Positions 1 through 8,026 of a stretch of 24,338 bases of DNA are shown piece by piece. The stretch lies in the IMG/VR virus record IMGVR_UViG_3300046804_005163, positions 1 through 24,338 of that record. One strand, given 5' to 3'. Position 1 is the stretch's first letter. Every line of letters starts with the position of its first letter. A program made the position numbers and the translations under genes. This DNA comes from a virus. The notes under the pieces are model-generated. The model was not told the origin of the DNA. It saw only the letters and a program-made list of their open reading frames with translations, and made no database searches.

Positions 1-874
1 CTTTATCTTCTGCTGCTCCTAAAGCCAATGTAGCAGATCTTCTAACATTTCCTGATACTACACAAGTACCAATAAGGTTAACAATATCTACTATTGCTCT
101 TGAGTCAAGGGTTTCTCCTGCTCTACCGCCGATTACAGACCTTATCTGCTTGTGCAACTGTATAAGTGGTGCAGGACCGCTTGCCGTGCCTCCAAAACCT
201 TTAATAGGGCTTCCCAATGGCCTAATAAGGTCATAGTTAAACTCCTGAATATACATGTTTGGTCTTAAAAATGAATTAATTAATAATCTAACAGACTCTA
301 CCCAGCCTTCACGAGTATCTGGGATTTCGTATACTTGTGGTGGCTCTGTAGGGCTATAAATAGGAAGATTTTTCTCCCCGCCCAAAGTATCAAATCCTAC
401 ACCAACACCCATCATTAGTGCATCCATGACCCAACCAAATAGTTGTCCTGGGTCGTTACGATCTATATCCTTTGTAGAAACCATAGCGCAGTTCTGTAAG
501 GCAGCAGAGTTTTTCTTTTCCATAGTTAGTGGAGTTCCAAATGCCCACATACCTCTTCCAGGTGGTGTCCATTTTAATTCAAACATTCTTTGATATGCTT
601 CTTTAGCAGACGCTTGAGCCTTATAATCATTCCATGGCAGTCTGTTTTCTTTAGCATGGTTCTTTTGTGCTGAATACATACCCTCGATTACACGACGGCA
701 AACCTCATACCATCTTTCTTTAGTTCCATCCTCTTTCATACGGGAGTAAGTACGAATAAATGTAATCTCTCCTAATGAATTATTGCCAGCATCTGTAAAT
801 CCAAATGGTGGCTCCTTTGATTTATACTCATTTATAAACTCTTCAGACAAACGAAAACTAAAAAAATCAGACAC
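1..874 (-). CDS. nrdJ: Class II (adenosylcobalamin-dependent) ribonucleoside-triphosphate reductase, N-terminal part
   Basis: This is the first 291 or so codons of a gene that continues beyond the left edge. I translated it by hand; it has no internal stop and begins at a GTG at 874, with AAGGAG eight bases upstream. Motifs typical of the monomeric class II reductases are visible: RTYSRMKEDG and RWYEVCRRVIEGMYS near the N-terminus, TPPGRGMWAFGTPL, then LQNCAMVST, which holds the active-site Cys of the redox pair, followed by DALMMGVGVGFD. The family reduces ribonucleotides to deoxyribonucleotides with cobalamin radical chemistry in the cytoplasm, so this gene would feed phage DNA replication. 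It has its own promoter and is separated from the oxygenase operon by 88 bases. The call at family level is secure; the C-terminal radical and thiol residues are outside the window. Confidence 0.9.
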   Translation of the reverse strand, partial: MSDFFSFRLSEEFINEYKSKEPPFGFTDAGNNSLGEITFIRTYSRMKEDGTKERWYEVCRRVIEGMYSAQKNHAKENRLPWNDYKAQASAKEAYQRMFELKWTPPGRGMWAFGTPLTMEKKNSAALQNCAMVSTKDIDRNDPGQLFGWVMDALMMGVGVGFDTLGGEKNLPIYSPTEPPQVYEIPDTREGWVESVRLLINSFLRPNMYIQEFNYDLIRPLGSPIKGFGGTASGPAPLIQLHKQIRSVIGGRAGETLDSRAIVDIVNLIGTCVVSGNVRRSATLALGAAEDK

Positions 875-906
875 TGTTATTCTCCTTAAGAAACTGTAAT
901 TATTCA

Positions 907-934
907 AGTATACCAGAGTTTTTATTTTTATCAA
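907..934 (-). promoter_or_regulatory. Promoter of the ribonucleotide reductase gene
   Basis: On the minus strand TTGATA (929-934) and TATACT (907-912) are separated by 16 bases, and TGG directly precedes the -10 box, giving an extended -10. The start codon lies about 33 bases downstream with a good ribosome binding site. An inverted repeat, AGAGTTT (915-921) and AAACTCT (933-939), covers the spacer and the -35 box and could be an operator. Sequence match only. Confidence 0.6.
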
Positions 935-962
935 ACTCTAATGTTATTATTGAGGTTTATAG

Positions 963-1577
963 TTATAAAGTTTGCCAATGAAGGTATTCTCTAAAATCTC
1001 CATGTTGCATTACTTTAGGATCTACCCACCAGTCTTCATGATATGACCTATGAACAAGAGCATATCCAAATGAATCTAATATTTCTCTTTGTACATCTCT
1101 AATCTTATCATTTCTCCAATACATGTTTGCATCATGTTCAAATGTAATAAGAGTAAATCTATAAGTATTTAAGGGCATTGCTATAAGCCCCTGCAAAGTC
1201 CAATGGCTGTTTCCTACAGGTCTTCCTGCCATATCATACCCAGCGTCTATATCTAACTGCAAATAATCTATTTGTTTTGGAAAATTATTTTTTTCAAAAT
1301 AATCTACATAATTAAAAGTTAATGCATCACCCATGCATGGGTTCTTTCTATTTTCATTAAATTCATTTCGCATTGACTCTACAATTTCAAAAGATACTCC
1401 AGTCCAATCATATTCTTTTTCTAATGTATATGTGTTATTTCCCTTGCTATAATGTGCTGCACCCAACTCTACATAATAGCCATTTCTTTTCTTATCTAAA
1501 ATATCAATAATAAACTGTTCTTGTTCTGTCATTTGATGAAATCCTAAACTTTCATTCATAAATCCAATATTTGTCAT
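963..1577 (-). CDS. FkbM-like SAM-dependent methyltransferase
   Basis: This 204-aa protein shows a Rossmann methyltransferase layout. YVELGA (residues 35-40) fits the SAM-binding glycine motif, an acidic residue follows strand 2 (SFEIVES, 63-69), and DYLQLDID (104-111) and LITFEHD match the later FkbM-family strands. FkbM-type enzymes O-methylate sugar or polyketide hydroxyls; the substrate here is unknown. The ATG at 1577 has a GGAG site ten bases upstream and overlaps the stop of the preceding 2OG oxygenase gene as ATGA. It is the last gene of the long operon that starts at 9516. A role in tailoring the same glycan or hydroxylated product is inferred from position only. Confidence 0.65.
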   Translation of the reverse strand: MTNIGFMNESLGFHQMTEQEQFIIDILDKKRNGYYVELGAAHYSKGNNTYTLEKEYDWTGVSFEIVESMRNEFNENRKNPCMGDALTFNYVDYFEKNNFPKQIDYLQLDIDAGYDMAGRPVGNSHWTLQGLIAMPLNTYRFTLITFEHDANMYWRNDKIRDVQREILDSFGYALVHRSYHEDWWVDPKVMQHGDFREYLHWQTL

Positions 1578-2140
1578 ATGAATAAATCTCCTTTTAATTT
1601 TGTTGGTTGCTCATTTGTTCCACGTATAAAAACAGTTGAGAAGTATCTTATTGTATCATCTAAAACTGGAAGTGAGCCATGTACTATATGTCCACCGTGA
1701 ATATACAGTGAATTGGCCTTTGGTTTGACTGTAATATTTAGTTCTGGATAGTCTAATTCTCCTCCAGCATATTCATCATTATAATAAAGACAAAATCCAT
1801 AACCAATATAGTAGTCTATATCTGTTCTCCACTGATCGGCATGATGCTTTATAAAGTCTCCCTTTTTATATCTTTGTAAATGCATTTTATCTGGATAATA
1901 AGAATATGATTCAAATAAGTTTTTCATTTTTTGATTTATAGAATCAAAAATTGTATTTTCTTTAAAGTATAAATTTTTGCCAAACCAAAAATCTGGTATT
2001 TGTTGTTCCTTTTTCATTTCCTCATCAAACCATTTTTCTTCTGGGGAATTATTAATAATTTTATAAACCTCAGACATTTCGTCATTAGTCAAAAAATCAT
2101 TAATTTCATACACATCATCATATAACTTATTAATTTTCAT
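1574..2140 (-). CDS. 2OG-Fe(II) oxygenase (P4H-like), paralogue 1
   Basis: This 188-aa protein is close to a minimal double-stranded beta-helix oxygenase of the prolyl 4-hydroxylase superfamily, which uses Fe(II), O2 and 2-oxoglutarate to hydroxylate a substrate. The iron ligands are H100-x-D102 and probably H154; R165 sits where the residue binding the 2OG carboxylate is expected. The core motif is YYNDEYAGGELDYP (119-132), followed by KPKANSLYI. The N-terminal 70 residues are charged and probably helical. The ATG at 2140 follows a 5-base gap after the SDR gene. Its substrate cannot be read from sequence; the genomic context (proline-rich virion proteins) is the main clue. Confidence 0.85.
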   Translation of the reverse strand: MKINKLYDDVYEINDFLTNDEMSEVYKIINNSPEEKWFDEEMKKEQQIPDFWFGKNLYFKENTIFDSINQKMKNLFESYSYYPDKMHLQRYKKGDFIKHHADQWRTDIDYYIGYGFCLYYNDEYAGGELDYPELNITVKPKANSLYIHGGHIVHGSLPVLDDTIRYFSTVFIRGTNEQPTKLKGDLFI

Positions 2141-2145
2141 ATTAT

Positions 2146-2814
2146 TTACATATACTTATTATTAAATATATGGCTTACCTCCAAATGATTTATATTCATA
2201 TGTTTTGGCAATGATCCAACCCATCTAATAGTTTCTGCCATATCTTCGGCAGTTAATGAAATTTCTTTTTTCTCTAATTGTGTATCTATTGTACCTGGAC
2301 AAATTTCTGTAACTTTAATTCCATACTCTGGAAACTCCATACGCATTGTGTCTATTAGGGCCATTTCTCCTCGTTTAGCATTACTATAATTACCGCCACC
2401 TCTAAATGGCACCTTTCCACAAAAGGAAGTTATAAAAATAATTGTTGCAGAATCTGATTTTTTCATACAAGGAACAAACAACTGAGATAAATACATTGGT
2501 CCAGAAACATTAATGTCATATGCTGTTCTGAAGTTTTCCATAGTTTCATTAATTATATATGTTGGCCCTGCACCACCGCCAGCATTGTTTACTAATAAAT
2601 CTAATGTAATATTTTTATATTTTTCAAAAAAGTCTCTGATTTGATTTTCTTGAGTTATGTCTAATTTATATATCTCAATATTATCAGATAATAGTGTAGA
2701 GAGTTTATCTATATCTCTTGAAACAGCAATAACTTTATATCCATTCTCAGATAAAAGTTTTACAGTTGCATAGCCAACACCTTTACTAGCACCAGTGACT
2801 ATGGCTGTTTTCAT
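2146..2814 (-). CDS. Short-chain dehydrogenase/reductase (SDR)
   Basis: A classical SDR of 222 aa with a complete signature: TGASKGVG (7-14) for dinucleotide binding, NNAGG (76-80), and the catalytic set N102, S130, Y143 and K147 in the order Asn-Ser-Tyr-Lys. The aspartate-poor, Arg-containing end of strand 2 (AVSRD) hints at NADP(H), but this is weak. SDRs of this size oxidise or reduce alcohols, ketones or sugars. The start overlaps the previous stop by one base (TAATG), with AAGG six bases upstream, so it is translationally coupled inside the 2OG operon. An SDR could further oxidise a hydroxylated product or act in sugar or cofactor metabolism. The family is certain, the substrate unknown. 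Confidence 0.88.
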   Translation of the reverse strand: MKTAIVTGASKGVGYATVKLLSENGYKVIAVSRDIDKLSTLLSDNIEIYKLDITQENQIRDFFEKYKNITLDLLVNNAGGGAGPTYIINETMENFRTAYDINVSGPMYLSQLFVPCMKKSDSATIIFITSFCGKVPFRGGGNYSNAKRGEMALIDTMRMEFPEYGIKVTEICPGTIDTQLEKKEISLTAEDMAETIRWVGSLPKHMNINHLEVSHIFNNKYM

Positions 2815-3545
2815 TACATACCTTGCTGCTTATTAAGTTCCATACTATTATGGATCCAATGACCTGGAACCATATACTTTACTCCAGACTTTACGGTATG
2901 TGCAGTATGAAAATATGGAGCCTCTGCTGGAAAAATAATAACACTATTTGCTTTTGGCTTAATTCCAAAATCAATTGCATTATTTGCAACAGCATCATCA
3001 TAATCTAAATTAACTGGTGGAGCACCGTGGATCCAACCATCTTTGCTATTCCATCCTCCATCATAATCTTTTAATTGAAAAGAAATTTCTCCACCCTCAC
3101 AGTCATCATTCAAGTACATAACGAGTGAATATCTTAACGTCTTATCTCCATCTAATTGGTCAAAGTGTGCTCCCATAGCCATTCCAGTATAGTATTTTTT
3201 AATATTAAAGGTTGGAAATAATCTTGGCTCATCAAAATCACCCATGGCTTCTGCATAGTCTTTAGATACATTATATAAAGTTGTCATAACTGCATCATAA
3301 ATATATTTACTTTTTTCTCCAACTATACCATCAAATTTAGATATTGAATTAACATCAAAAGTTTTTGTTTCTCCATAAATAAAATTTTGATCATTAGACG
3401 ATGTCCATTTTTGCCAAACATTGACTCCAGTATCAGAATCTGAGTCCATATTATCTAACTCATTTAAGGTTTGCATAAAAACATCAAAATTATCTATTGC
3501 ATCAGTATAGTAGTATACCTTTGGATCTAGTATTTCTTTATTCAT
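2814..3545 (-). CDS. 2OG-Fe(II) oxygenase, paralogue 2 (with insert)
   Basis: A 243-aa P4H-like oxygenase. Iron ligands are H127-x-D129 (GAHFDQ) and H213, with K223 ten residues later as the likely 2OG anchor (Lys rather than Arg). The YLNDDCEGGE signature is at 144-153. It differs from its neighbours by an insert of roughly 30 residues (about 160-190, rich in Gly, Asp and Trp) between the GGE strand and KPKANSVIIFP; such loops shape the substrate pocket in this superfamily. The N-terminal third is acidic, with a run of Asp near 31-38. It is packed one base from the next upstream gene and overlaps the SDR start by one base. Confidence 0.87.
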   Translation of the reverse strand: MNKEILDPKVYYYTDAIDNFDVFMQTLNELDNMDSDSDTGVNVWQKWTSSNDQNFIYGETKTFDVNSISKFDGIVGEKSKYIYDAVMTTLYNVSKDYAEAMGDFDEPRLFPTFNIKKYYTGMAMGAHFDQLDGDKTLRYSLVMYLNDDCEGGEISFQLKDYDGGWNSKDGWIHGAPPVNLDYDDAVANNAIDFGIKPKANSVIIFPAEAPYFHTAHTVKSGVKYMVPGHWIHNSMELNKQQGM

Positions 3546-3546
3546 T

Positions 3547-4206
3547 TTAATATTTATTCCTTTCGTAGTGTCCTATTTCTTTTACAAAGCCTACAATTAC
3601 ATATCTTATTGGTCCGTCTCCGACATGTTTAACTCCATGCTCATATTCTTCGTTACCTGGAAAAAATAATAGGTCCCCTGGTTTTGGTCTTAATGATAAG
3701 TCTTTATTTGGAAAAAATAATTCTCCGTCTACATAATCATCATTAATATATAATATTGTTGCATAATGTATTGATGGATCTGTATGCTGATCTGTATGTG
3801 ATTTTAACTCTACATCTTTTTGCATTCTTTGGATAGTTGCAAGACCACTTAGTTCTAAACCTGGAAAAGATGGATTAATTAAATCTGATAATCTATTATA
3901 AAAAACATGTTGTTCTGAATGATGCTTAATATTTAAATTTTTATCAATCCAATTTTGTGTAATTTCAAATTTACCTTCAGCAACAAGATTATCGACATCA
4001 TCTCTACCAAATTTTTCTAAACAAAAATTTTTTAAATTGCCCATATATTCTACTTCCCAATCTTTTTGGGATGCACTATTTATTATTTTCCAAATGAAAT
4101 CTAATTCTTCTTTTGTTAAAAAATTTTTAATCCAAAGTAGTTGATCAGTAATTTCTTCAAACTCAAGGTTATTTTCTTTTAATTTTTCTTTAAAATTATC
4201 AATCAT
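3547..4206 (-). CDS. 2OG-Fe(II) oxygenase, paralogue 3
   Basis: A 219-aa P4H-like oxygenase. H137-x-D139 (KSHTDQ) and H190 form the metal triad and R201 the 2OG anchor. The signature reads YINDDYVDGELFFP (153-166), so the usual GG is DG here. RPKPGDLLFFPG (173-184) is the strand before the distal His. The ATG at 4206 overlaps the end of the upstream oxygenase gene by 8 bases and no strong ribosome site is visible, which suggests translational coupling. The Asp-for-Gly change is in a conserved turn, but the fold and all metal ligands appear intact, so an active enzyme is expected. Confidence 0.87.
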   Translation of the reverse strand: MIDNFKEKLKENNLEFEEITDQLLWIKNFLTKEELDFIWKIINSASQKDWEVEYMGNLKNFCLEKFGRDDVDNLVAEGKFEITQNWIDKNLNIKHHSEQHVFYNRLSDLINPSFPGLELSGLATIQRMQKDVELKSHTDQHTDPSIHYATILYINDDYVDGELFFPNKDLSLRPKPGDLLFFPGNEEYEHGVKHVGDGPIRYVIVGFVKEIGHYERNKY

Positions 4207-4960
4207 GAGGAATTACACCGTCCTCAATTCTATACTTATTTCCTTCTTTATCTATTTTATATCCTTCTTTAAGCAAGTTTTGCCATTCGGACCTTTCAAT
4301 TTCTTGATTATCTCTAATCTTTTTCATTTCTTCTGCCCAAGCATCTCGTAATTCTTGAGGATATGCATCTTCTTCACGATCATCCCAAAACGAACCTATT
4401 GTATATCTTACTCCACTAGTTATAATAGTTACTTCATGCATATTATTAAACCCGCCATCAAATGCTGCAAGCATTCCAACTTCTGGCTTAATACTTATAT
4501 TGTGGGAGGGGAATTGTAAAAGCCCACCCTCAAAATCATCATTTAAATATAAAAAGGCAGCATATCTACTTCTTGTAAATGCTCCCGAATTTCCCTTTTC
4601 ATCTGTGTTGTCAGAATGAATTCTTGCATATGCTCCTGGTTCCCATTTTTGAGTATGGTATCCAATTTGAGAAACAATGTTAGGATCAATATCATGTACT
4701 GATGCAACTGCATTAATTATTTGTTTTTTCATATCTGAAAAAATAGTTGCTGGAAGTCCTTCTTCTATTACAATTTCATCATCATCTTGTGGCAATACAG
4801 ATGAATATGATTCATAAAAAGATATTGGCATCCAGGTTAGTTTTCCCTCTTCTGCATGTCTATCTAAAACTTTTACTAATTTTTTAGCAGTTTCTGGATC
4901 AATAAAGTTTTTATAAACAACTATATCTTTATTTAGTCTATCTTTATTATTTAGATTCAT
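4199..4960 (-). CDS. 2OG-Fe(II) oxygenase, paralogue 4
   Basis: A 253-aa P4H-like oxygenase, counted from the ATG at 4960. An in-frame ATG at 4975 would add five residues, but 4960 has GAGG five bases upstream and overlaps the upstream stop as ATGA, the arrangement seen across this operon. Ligands are H115-x-D117 (ARIHSDN) and H175, with R185 as 2OG anchor. The signature is YLNDDFEGGLLQFP, where the common GGE is GGL. The distal strand has AAFDGG in place of the usual hydrophobic-FPS/G pattern. The C-terminal 60 residues are highly charged and helical-looking, longer than in the neighbours. Confidence 0.87.
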   Translation of the reverse strand: MNLNNKDRLNKDIVVYKNFIDPETAKKLVKVLDRHAEEGKLTWMPISFYESYSSVLPQDDDEIVIEEGLPATIFSDMKKQIINAVASVHDIDPNIVSQIGYHTQKWEPGAYARIHSDNTDEKGNSGAFTRSRYAAFLYLNDDFEGGLLQFPSHNISIKPEVGMLAAFDGGFNNMHEVTIITSGVRYTIGSFWDDREEDAYPQELRDAWAEEMKKIRDNQEIERSEWQNLLKEGYKIDKEGNKYRIEDGVIPHD

Positions 4961-5859
4961 CGTATCCTCACACATTTATCTATGTCCTTTTTTTGAACAT
5001 TTTGTCTGTATTCTTCCATTATTGGACCTTGCATCTTTGCCCACTCTTCTTTACCGTACTTTGCTTCATTCTCAAACCATTCTGGATCTCCTTGGTCAAA
5101 CTTTGTCCAGTATAGTCTTGTAAAATATTTTTCTGTTTTATAAGAATTTTTAACTCCGTGTAAATATACTTTACCATTTTCGGTTAGTATATCTGGGTGT
5201 CCTGATGGAAATACAACAAAATCTCCCATCTTTGGTTTATATCCTATTAGTTTATTGTCAATAACAAAATCTAAATCTCCTCCATCATAGTCGTCATTAA
5301 AATATGTGGTTGTTGTTATTGCAAATTTATATCCTGGTGTAACAATAGGTTCTCTTATATAGTCAGAATGATAATTCATTTCTAAATCTTCACCATTTCC
5401 AGCATCTATAAAATATTTACATAGACTTGGACCAGTCCAGCGCCAGGTAGGTACTTCTTCTGTAAAGGTTCTAAAGTCATCAGCCTGACCTTGTGGTAAT
5501 GGATTTATTGGATAAGATTTTGCATTTAAATCTATATCTAAATCAAATCTTTTAATATAGTCATTATTGACTTTATGAAAACCATTAATTAATTCTGTAA
5601 TAAAATATTTTTGTTCTTCTTGAATTTCATTTTTTGTTTCAACATCAGCAAGGGCCACAGTTTGATTTTTAGTTCTATCAAACCATATACCAAAATCTTC
5701 AACCTTCATTCCGAAGGTGTACCATTCTTTCCAAGATTCAAATAGTTGATCATCTTGTGTATCAATTCGTTTTATAATGTCATACATTCTTTGTGGATCT
5801 TCAAATATATTATTATATACAAATATTCTTGGATAAATTTCTTCTACTGTTAGTTCCAT
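4957..5859 (-). CDS. 2OG-Fe(II) oxygenase, paralogue 5 (largest)
   Basis: The largest of the set at 300 aa, starting at the ATG at 5859 (GAGG nine bases upstream, TAATG overlap with the upstream stop); an in-frame start at 5886 would reach back into that gene. Iron ligands are H164-x-D166 (NYHSDY) and H234, with K244 as 2OG anchor. The signature YFNDDYDGGDLDF (195-207 in the longer numbering) and YKPKMGDFVVFPSGHP follow. The first 150 residues have no match to the core and include an Asp/Gln/Trp-rich region (SWKEWYTFGMKVED, EEVPTWRWTG) that may be a substrate-recognition extension. A loop of about 12 residues precedes the distal His. Confidence 0.86.
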   Translation of the reverse strand: MELTVEEIYPRIFVYNNIFEDPQRMYDIIKRIDTQDDQLFESWKEWYTFGMKVEDFGIWFDRTKNQTVALADVETKNEIQEEQKYFITELINGFHKVNNDYIKRFDLDIDLNAKSYPINPLPQGQADDFRTFTEEVPTWRWTGPSLCKYFIDAGNGEDLEMNYHSDYIREPIVTPGYKFAITTTTYFNDDYDGGDLDFVIDNKLIGYKPKMGDFVVFPSGHPDILTENGKVYLHGVKNSYKTEKYFTRLYWTKFDQGDPEWFENEAKYGKEEWAKMQGPIMEEYRQNVQKKDIDKCVRIR

Positions 5860-6614
5860 TACTTTATACCTCGCTTTGGATCCCATTTTGCAGTTTGTTC
5901 ATTAGTTGGAAAAATTCTATAGTATTCTTTACTAAAGTCTGGCTTTACATCTCCAGTGTGATCTAGAATTTCCCAAAAGAAGGGACAGGTATATCTCATG
6001 CCACTCTGTACTTCAGTAACGCCATGTACGTAGTTCATGTCTCCTGGGAAAAAATATGCAGATCCTCTTTTAGGTTTAAATTGAATTCCTTGATTTGGAA
6101 AATATAATTCTCCACCTACGTAATCATCATTAATATAAAACAAACTTGCTATATCATAATTAGGAAAATCATTAGGTGTTCCAGCATCTGGCCCAGAGTG
6201 TAATTCCTTATCTGCGTGTGGAAGTTGGTAATATCCTGGAGGCCATTTTACAATTGTTTGTCCAGTTGGTTGAACTTTAACATTAAAAAAGTTTTCAATA
6301 ACTGGCTGTAGTCTATTAAATAAACCAACAATAACTGGAACAATGTTTGGATCATTTTGATTTAGTGATGGAGCACTACAAACTCTATCCTTCCAATAAT
6401 CAGCATCATAAATTATTGTTCCATTTTCATTTTTATGGCTTTGAGTAATATCCCATATAGTTAAATTTCTGGCAGCAGAATCTAAAAACTCTAACTCTTC
6501 TTGAGTCATAAAATTTTCTAATTCTATAATATTTTCTGGACCACTTCCAAAAAATCCAGAAGGGGTTAGTGATGGTTTCCTAACTACTTCTATAGCATCT
6601 TCTGGCATCATCAT
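5859..6614 (-). CDS. 2OG-Fe(II) oxygenase, paralogue 6
   Basis: A 251-aa P4H-like oxygenase. H133-x-D135 (LPHADK), H197 (NYVHGV) and R207 give the full metal and cosubstrate set. YINDDYVGGELYFP (160-173) and FKPKRGSAYFFPGD (179-192) are textbook for the family. A loop of about 20 residues (HSGPDAGTPNDFPNY) sits between the HxD and the YINDD strand. Three consecutive ATGs open the frame (6614, 6611, 6608); GAGG lies about 11 bases before the first, so any of them could be used. This is one of the most canonical members and a good choice as family representative. Confidence 0.88.
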   Translation of the reverse strand: MMMPEDAIEVVRKPSLTPSGFFGSGPENIIELENFMTQEELEFLDSAARNLTIWDITQSHKNENGTIIYDADYWKDRVCSAPSLNQNDPNIVPVIVGLFNRLQPVIENFFNVKVQPTGQTIVKWPPGYYQLPHADKELHSGPDAGTPNDFPNYDIASLFYINDDYVGGELYFPNQGIQFKPKRGSAYFFPGDMNYVHGVTEVQSGMRYTCPFFWEILDHTGDVKPDFSKEYYRIFPTNEQTAKWDPKRGIK

Positions 6615-6623
6615 ATTATTATA

Positions 6624-7334
6624 TCATCCTCTATTAGTGTTATCTTCTACTGATAACTTTAATGTTTTTACTTCATGTGAACCCAAGGATTCATTTTTTT
6701 CATTTACTGCATTTCTATACCAATCTGTCCACTGTCCAGAAGAGTTTAATACTTGTGCTGCCTGACCATATTCCATATTTGCATTATGCCTTGATCTATC
6801 CTCATCTTTATATTTAATAATATTAATAGAAGTATTATTTAGATTAGTCAATGAAATAGGAATAATTGTAGCAATAGGAGTTCCAGCCTTTATGACTGTT
6901 TCAACATTTGCCTTTTTTGCTTTAATTGCAAGTGGAAGAGGGTTATCATAAAATGATGTACTTATTAAACTAGACATTGTTTCAAAGTCATCATTAAAGT
7001 AATTAACTGGATTAATTGTCCAAATACTTACATCTGGGTCAGTTCTAAATACTAATGATGTATTTAAACTTATTGATGACTGCCCTCTTCCAGCATAAGA
7101 ACCATTTGGATTAGTTATTTGTACATGTTGATCTGTTTGATCATTTATACCGTCCCATGTAAAAATTATATCTTCTGTACATGAAAGATACCAGCCAATA
7201 ACGTTTGATTGTGTGACTGGAAAACATCTGTAAGCATGATTTTCTGAAGTAACATCCATCCAATCTCTTTTGATAGGCATAGGATTTAATTCAAAAATTC
7301 CTCCATCCATTTTTTCAACAGTTATATTAAACAT
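6624..7334 (-). CDS. DUF6065-like protein A (unknown function)
   Basis: A 236-aa protein starting at the ATG at 7334, which overlaps the upstream stop as TAATG; a GTG at 7349 is in frame but less likely. FELNPMPIKRDWMD near the N-terminus, AYRCFPVTQSNVIGW, VSIWTINPVN and IKAGTPIATIIPI resemble the uncharacterised DUF6065 family as I remember it; no search was possible. The same landmarks occur in order in the gene at 8027-8803 (CPALMDAFMTGY, SALFMTPMN, IPAGTPYLQIFP), so the two are distant homologues. Both are predicted to be mostly beta. Each lies between two 2OG oxygenase genes, which suggests a partner or accessory role. No catalytic motif is evident. Confidence 0.6.
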   Translation of the reverse strand: MFNITVEKMDGGIFELNPMPIKRDWMDVTSENHAYRCFPVTQSNVIGWYLSCTEDIIFTWDGINDQTDQHVQITNPNGSYAGRGQSSISLNTSLVFRTDPDVSIWTINPVNYFNDDFETMSSLISTSFYDNPLPLAIKAKKANVETVIKAGTPIATIIPISLTNLNNTSINIIKYKDEDRSRHNANMEYGQAAQVLNSSGQWTDWYRNAVNEKNESLGSHEVKTLKLSVEDNTNRG

Positions 7335-8017
7335 TATTCGTTTTCCCACTTTGGATCATACATATCTGGAGTATGATATTTTTTACTATAATCTAACATA
7401 GTAACAATTGAATACTTTGTTCCATTAATTACTGGCATAGCCCTATGTGGATACATAAAGTTTGAAGGGAATATATAAAGATCTCCTGCTTGAGGTTTAA
7501 TATTTAAATCCTGTAATCTAAAGTATAGTTCTCCTCCGTCATAGTCGTCATTTATATAAGCAACTAACGAAACGGTACAGTTATAGGAATAGCCGTGGTC
7601 GTGATGTTCTTTAAAGTGTTGTCCAGAATTATACTTAATAAAGTTAAACGCTTCCCAATATTTTAATGGCATAATATTGTAATCTCTTCTATAATCATCA
7701 ACTGCTGGTGCTTGAACATCATACACATCTTGCCAAATTTTTTGCAAAAATAAAGAATCTTCAGAAGGATCTGATTCTATGTCTGTTTTCTTAAACTTAA
7801 AATCGTAACAATCACGATATTCTGGCATTAGTTGCTGGTAACCAACATACGCTGGTAGCCAATGATACCTTTTACCATCTTTTGAAAGTTCTCCCCATGG
7901 TGCTGGCTCTCCAAGTACACTTTCTAATCTATTTATTAAATCAAGGTCTTTTTTAATAACACCTCTATAACATGTTATACCATTACCAAGACTTTCTTTA
8001 CTTGTCCAAGTTGACAC
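7334..8017 (-). CDS. 2OG-Fe(II) oxygenase, paralogue 7
   Basis: A 227-aa P4H-like oxygenase that opens with GTG at 8017 behind a strong AAGGAG site. H138-x-D140 lies in a His-rich stretch (KEHHDHGY), and the distal set is H191 and K201. YINDDYDGGELYF (154-166) and IKPQAGDLYIFPSNFMYPH follow. It is clearly the nearest relative of the oxygenase at 8803-9516: both share YWEAFNFIKY/YYEAFNFVKY, a HxDHG metal motif, FPSNxxY[PE]H and TKY[SC]xV. The pair, each with a DUF6065-like gene downstream, looks like a two-gene tandem duplication. Confidence 0.88.
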   Translation of the reverse strand: MSTWTSKESLGNGITCYRGVIKKDLDLINRLESVLGEPAPWGELSKDGKRYHWLPAYVGYQQLMPEYRDCYDFKFKKTDIESDPSEDSLFLQKIWQDVYDVQAPAVDDYRRDYNIMPLKYWEAFNFIKYNSGQHFKEHHDHGYSYNCTVSLVAYINDDYDGGELYFRLQDLNIKPQAGDLYIFPSNFMYPHRAMPVINGTKYSIVTMLDYSKKYHTPDMYDPKWENE

Positions 8018-8026
8018 AGTTTCTCC

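Noticed and set aside
1-874. Left-end frame as a portal or terminase gene
   Set aside because: Hand translation gives clear class II ribonucleotide reductase motifs instead.
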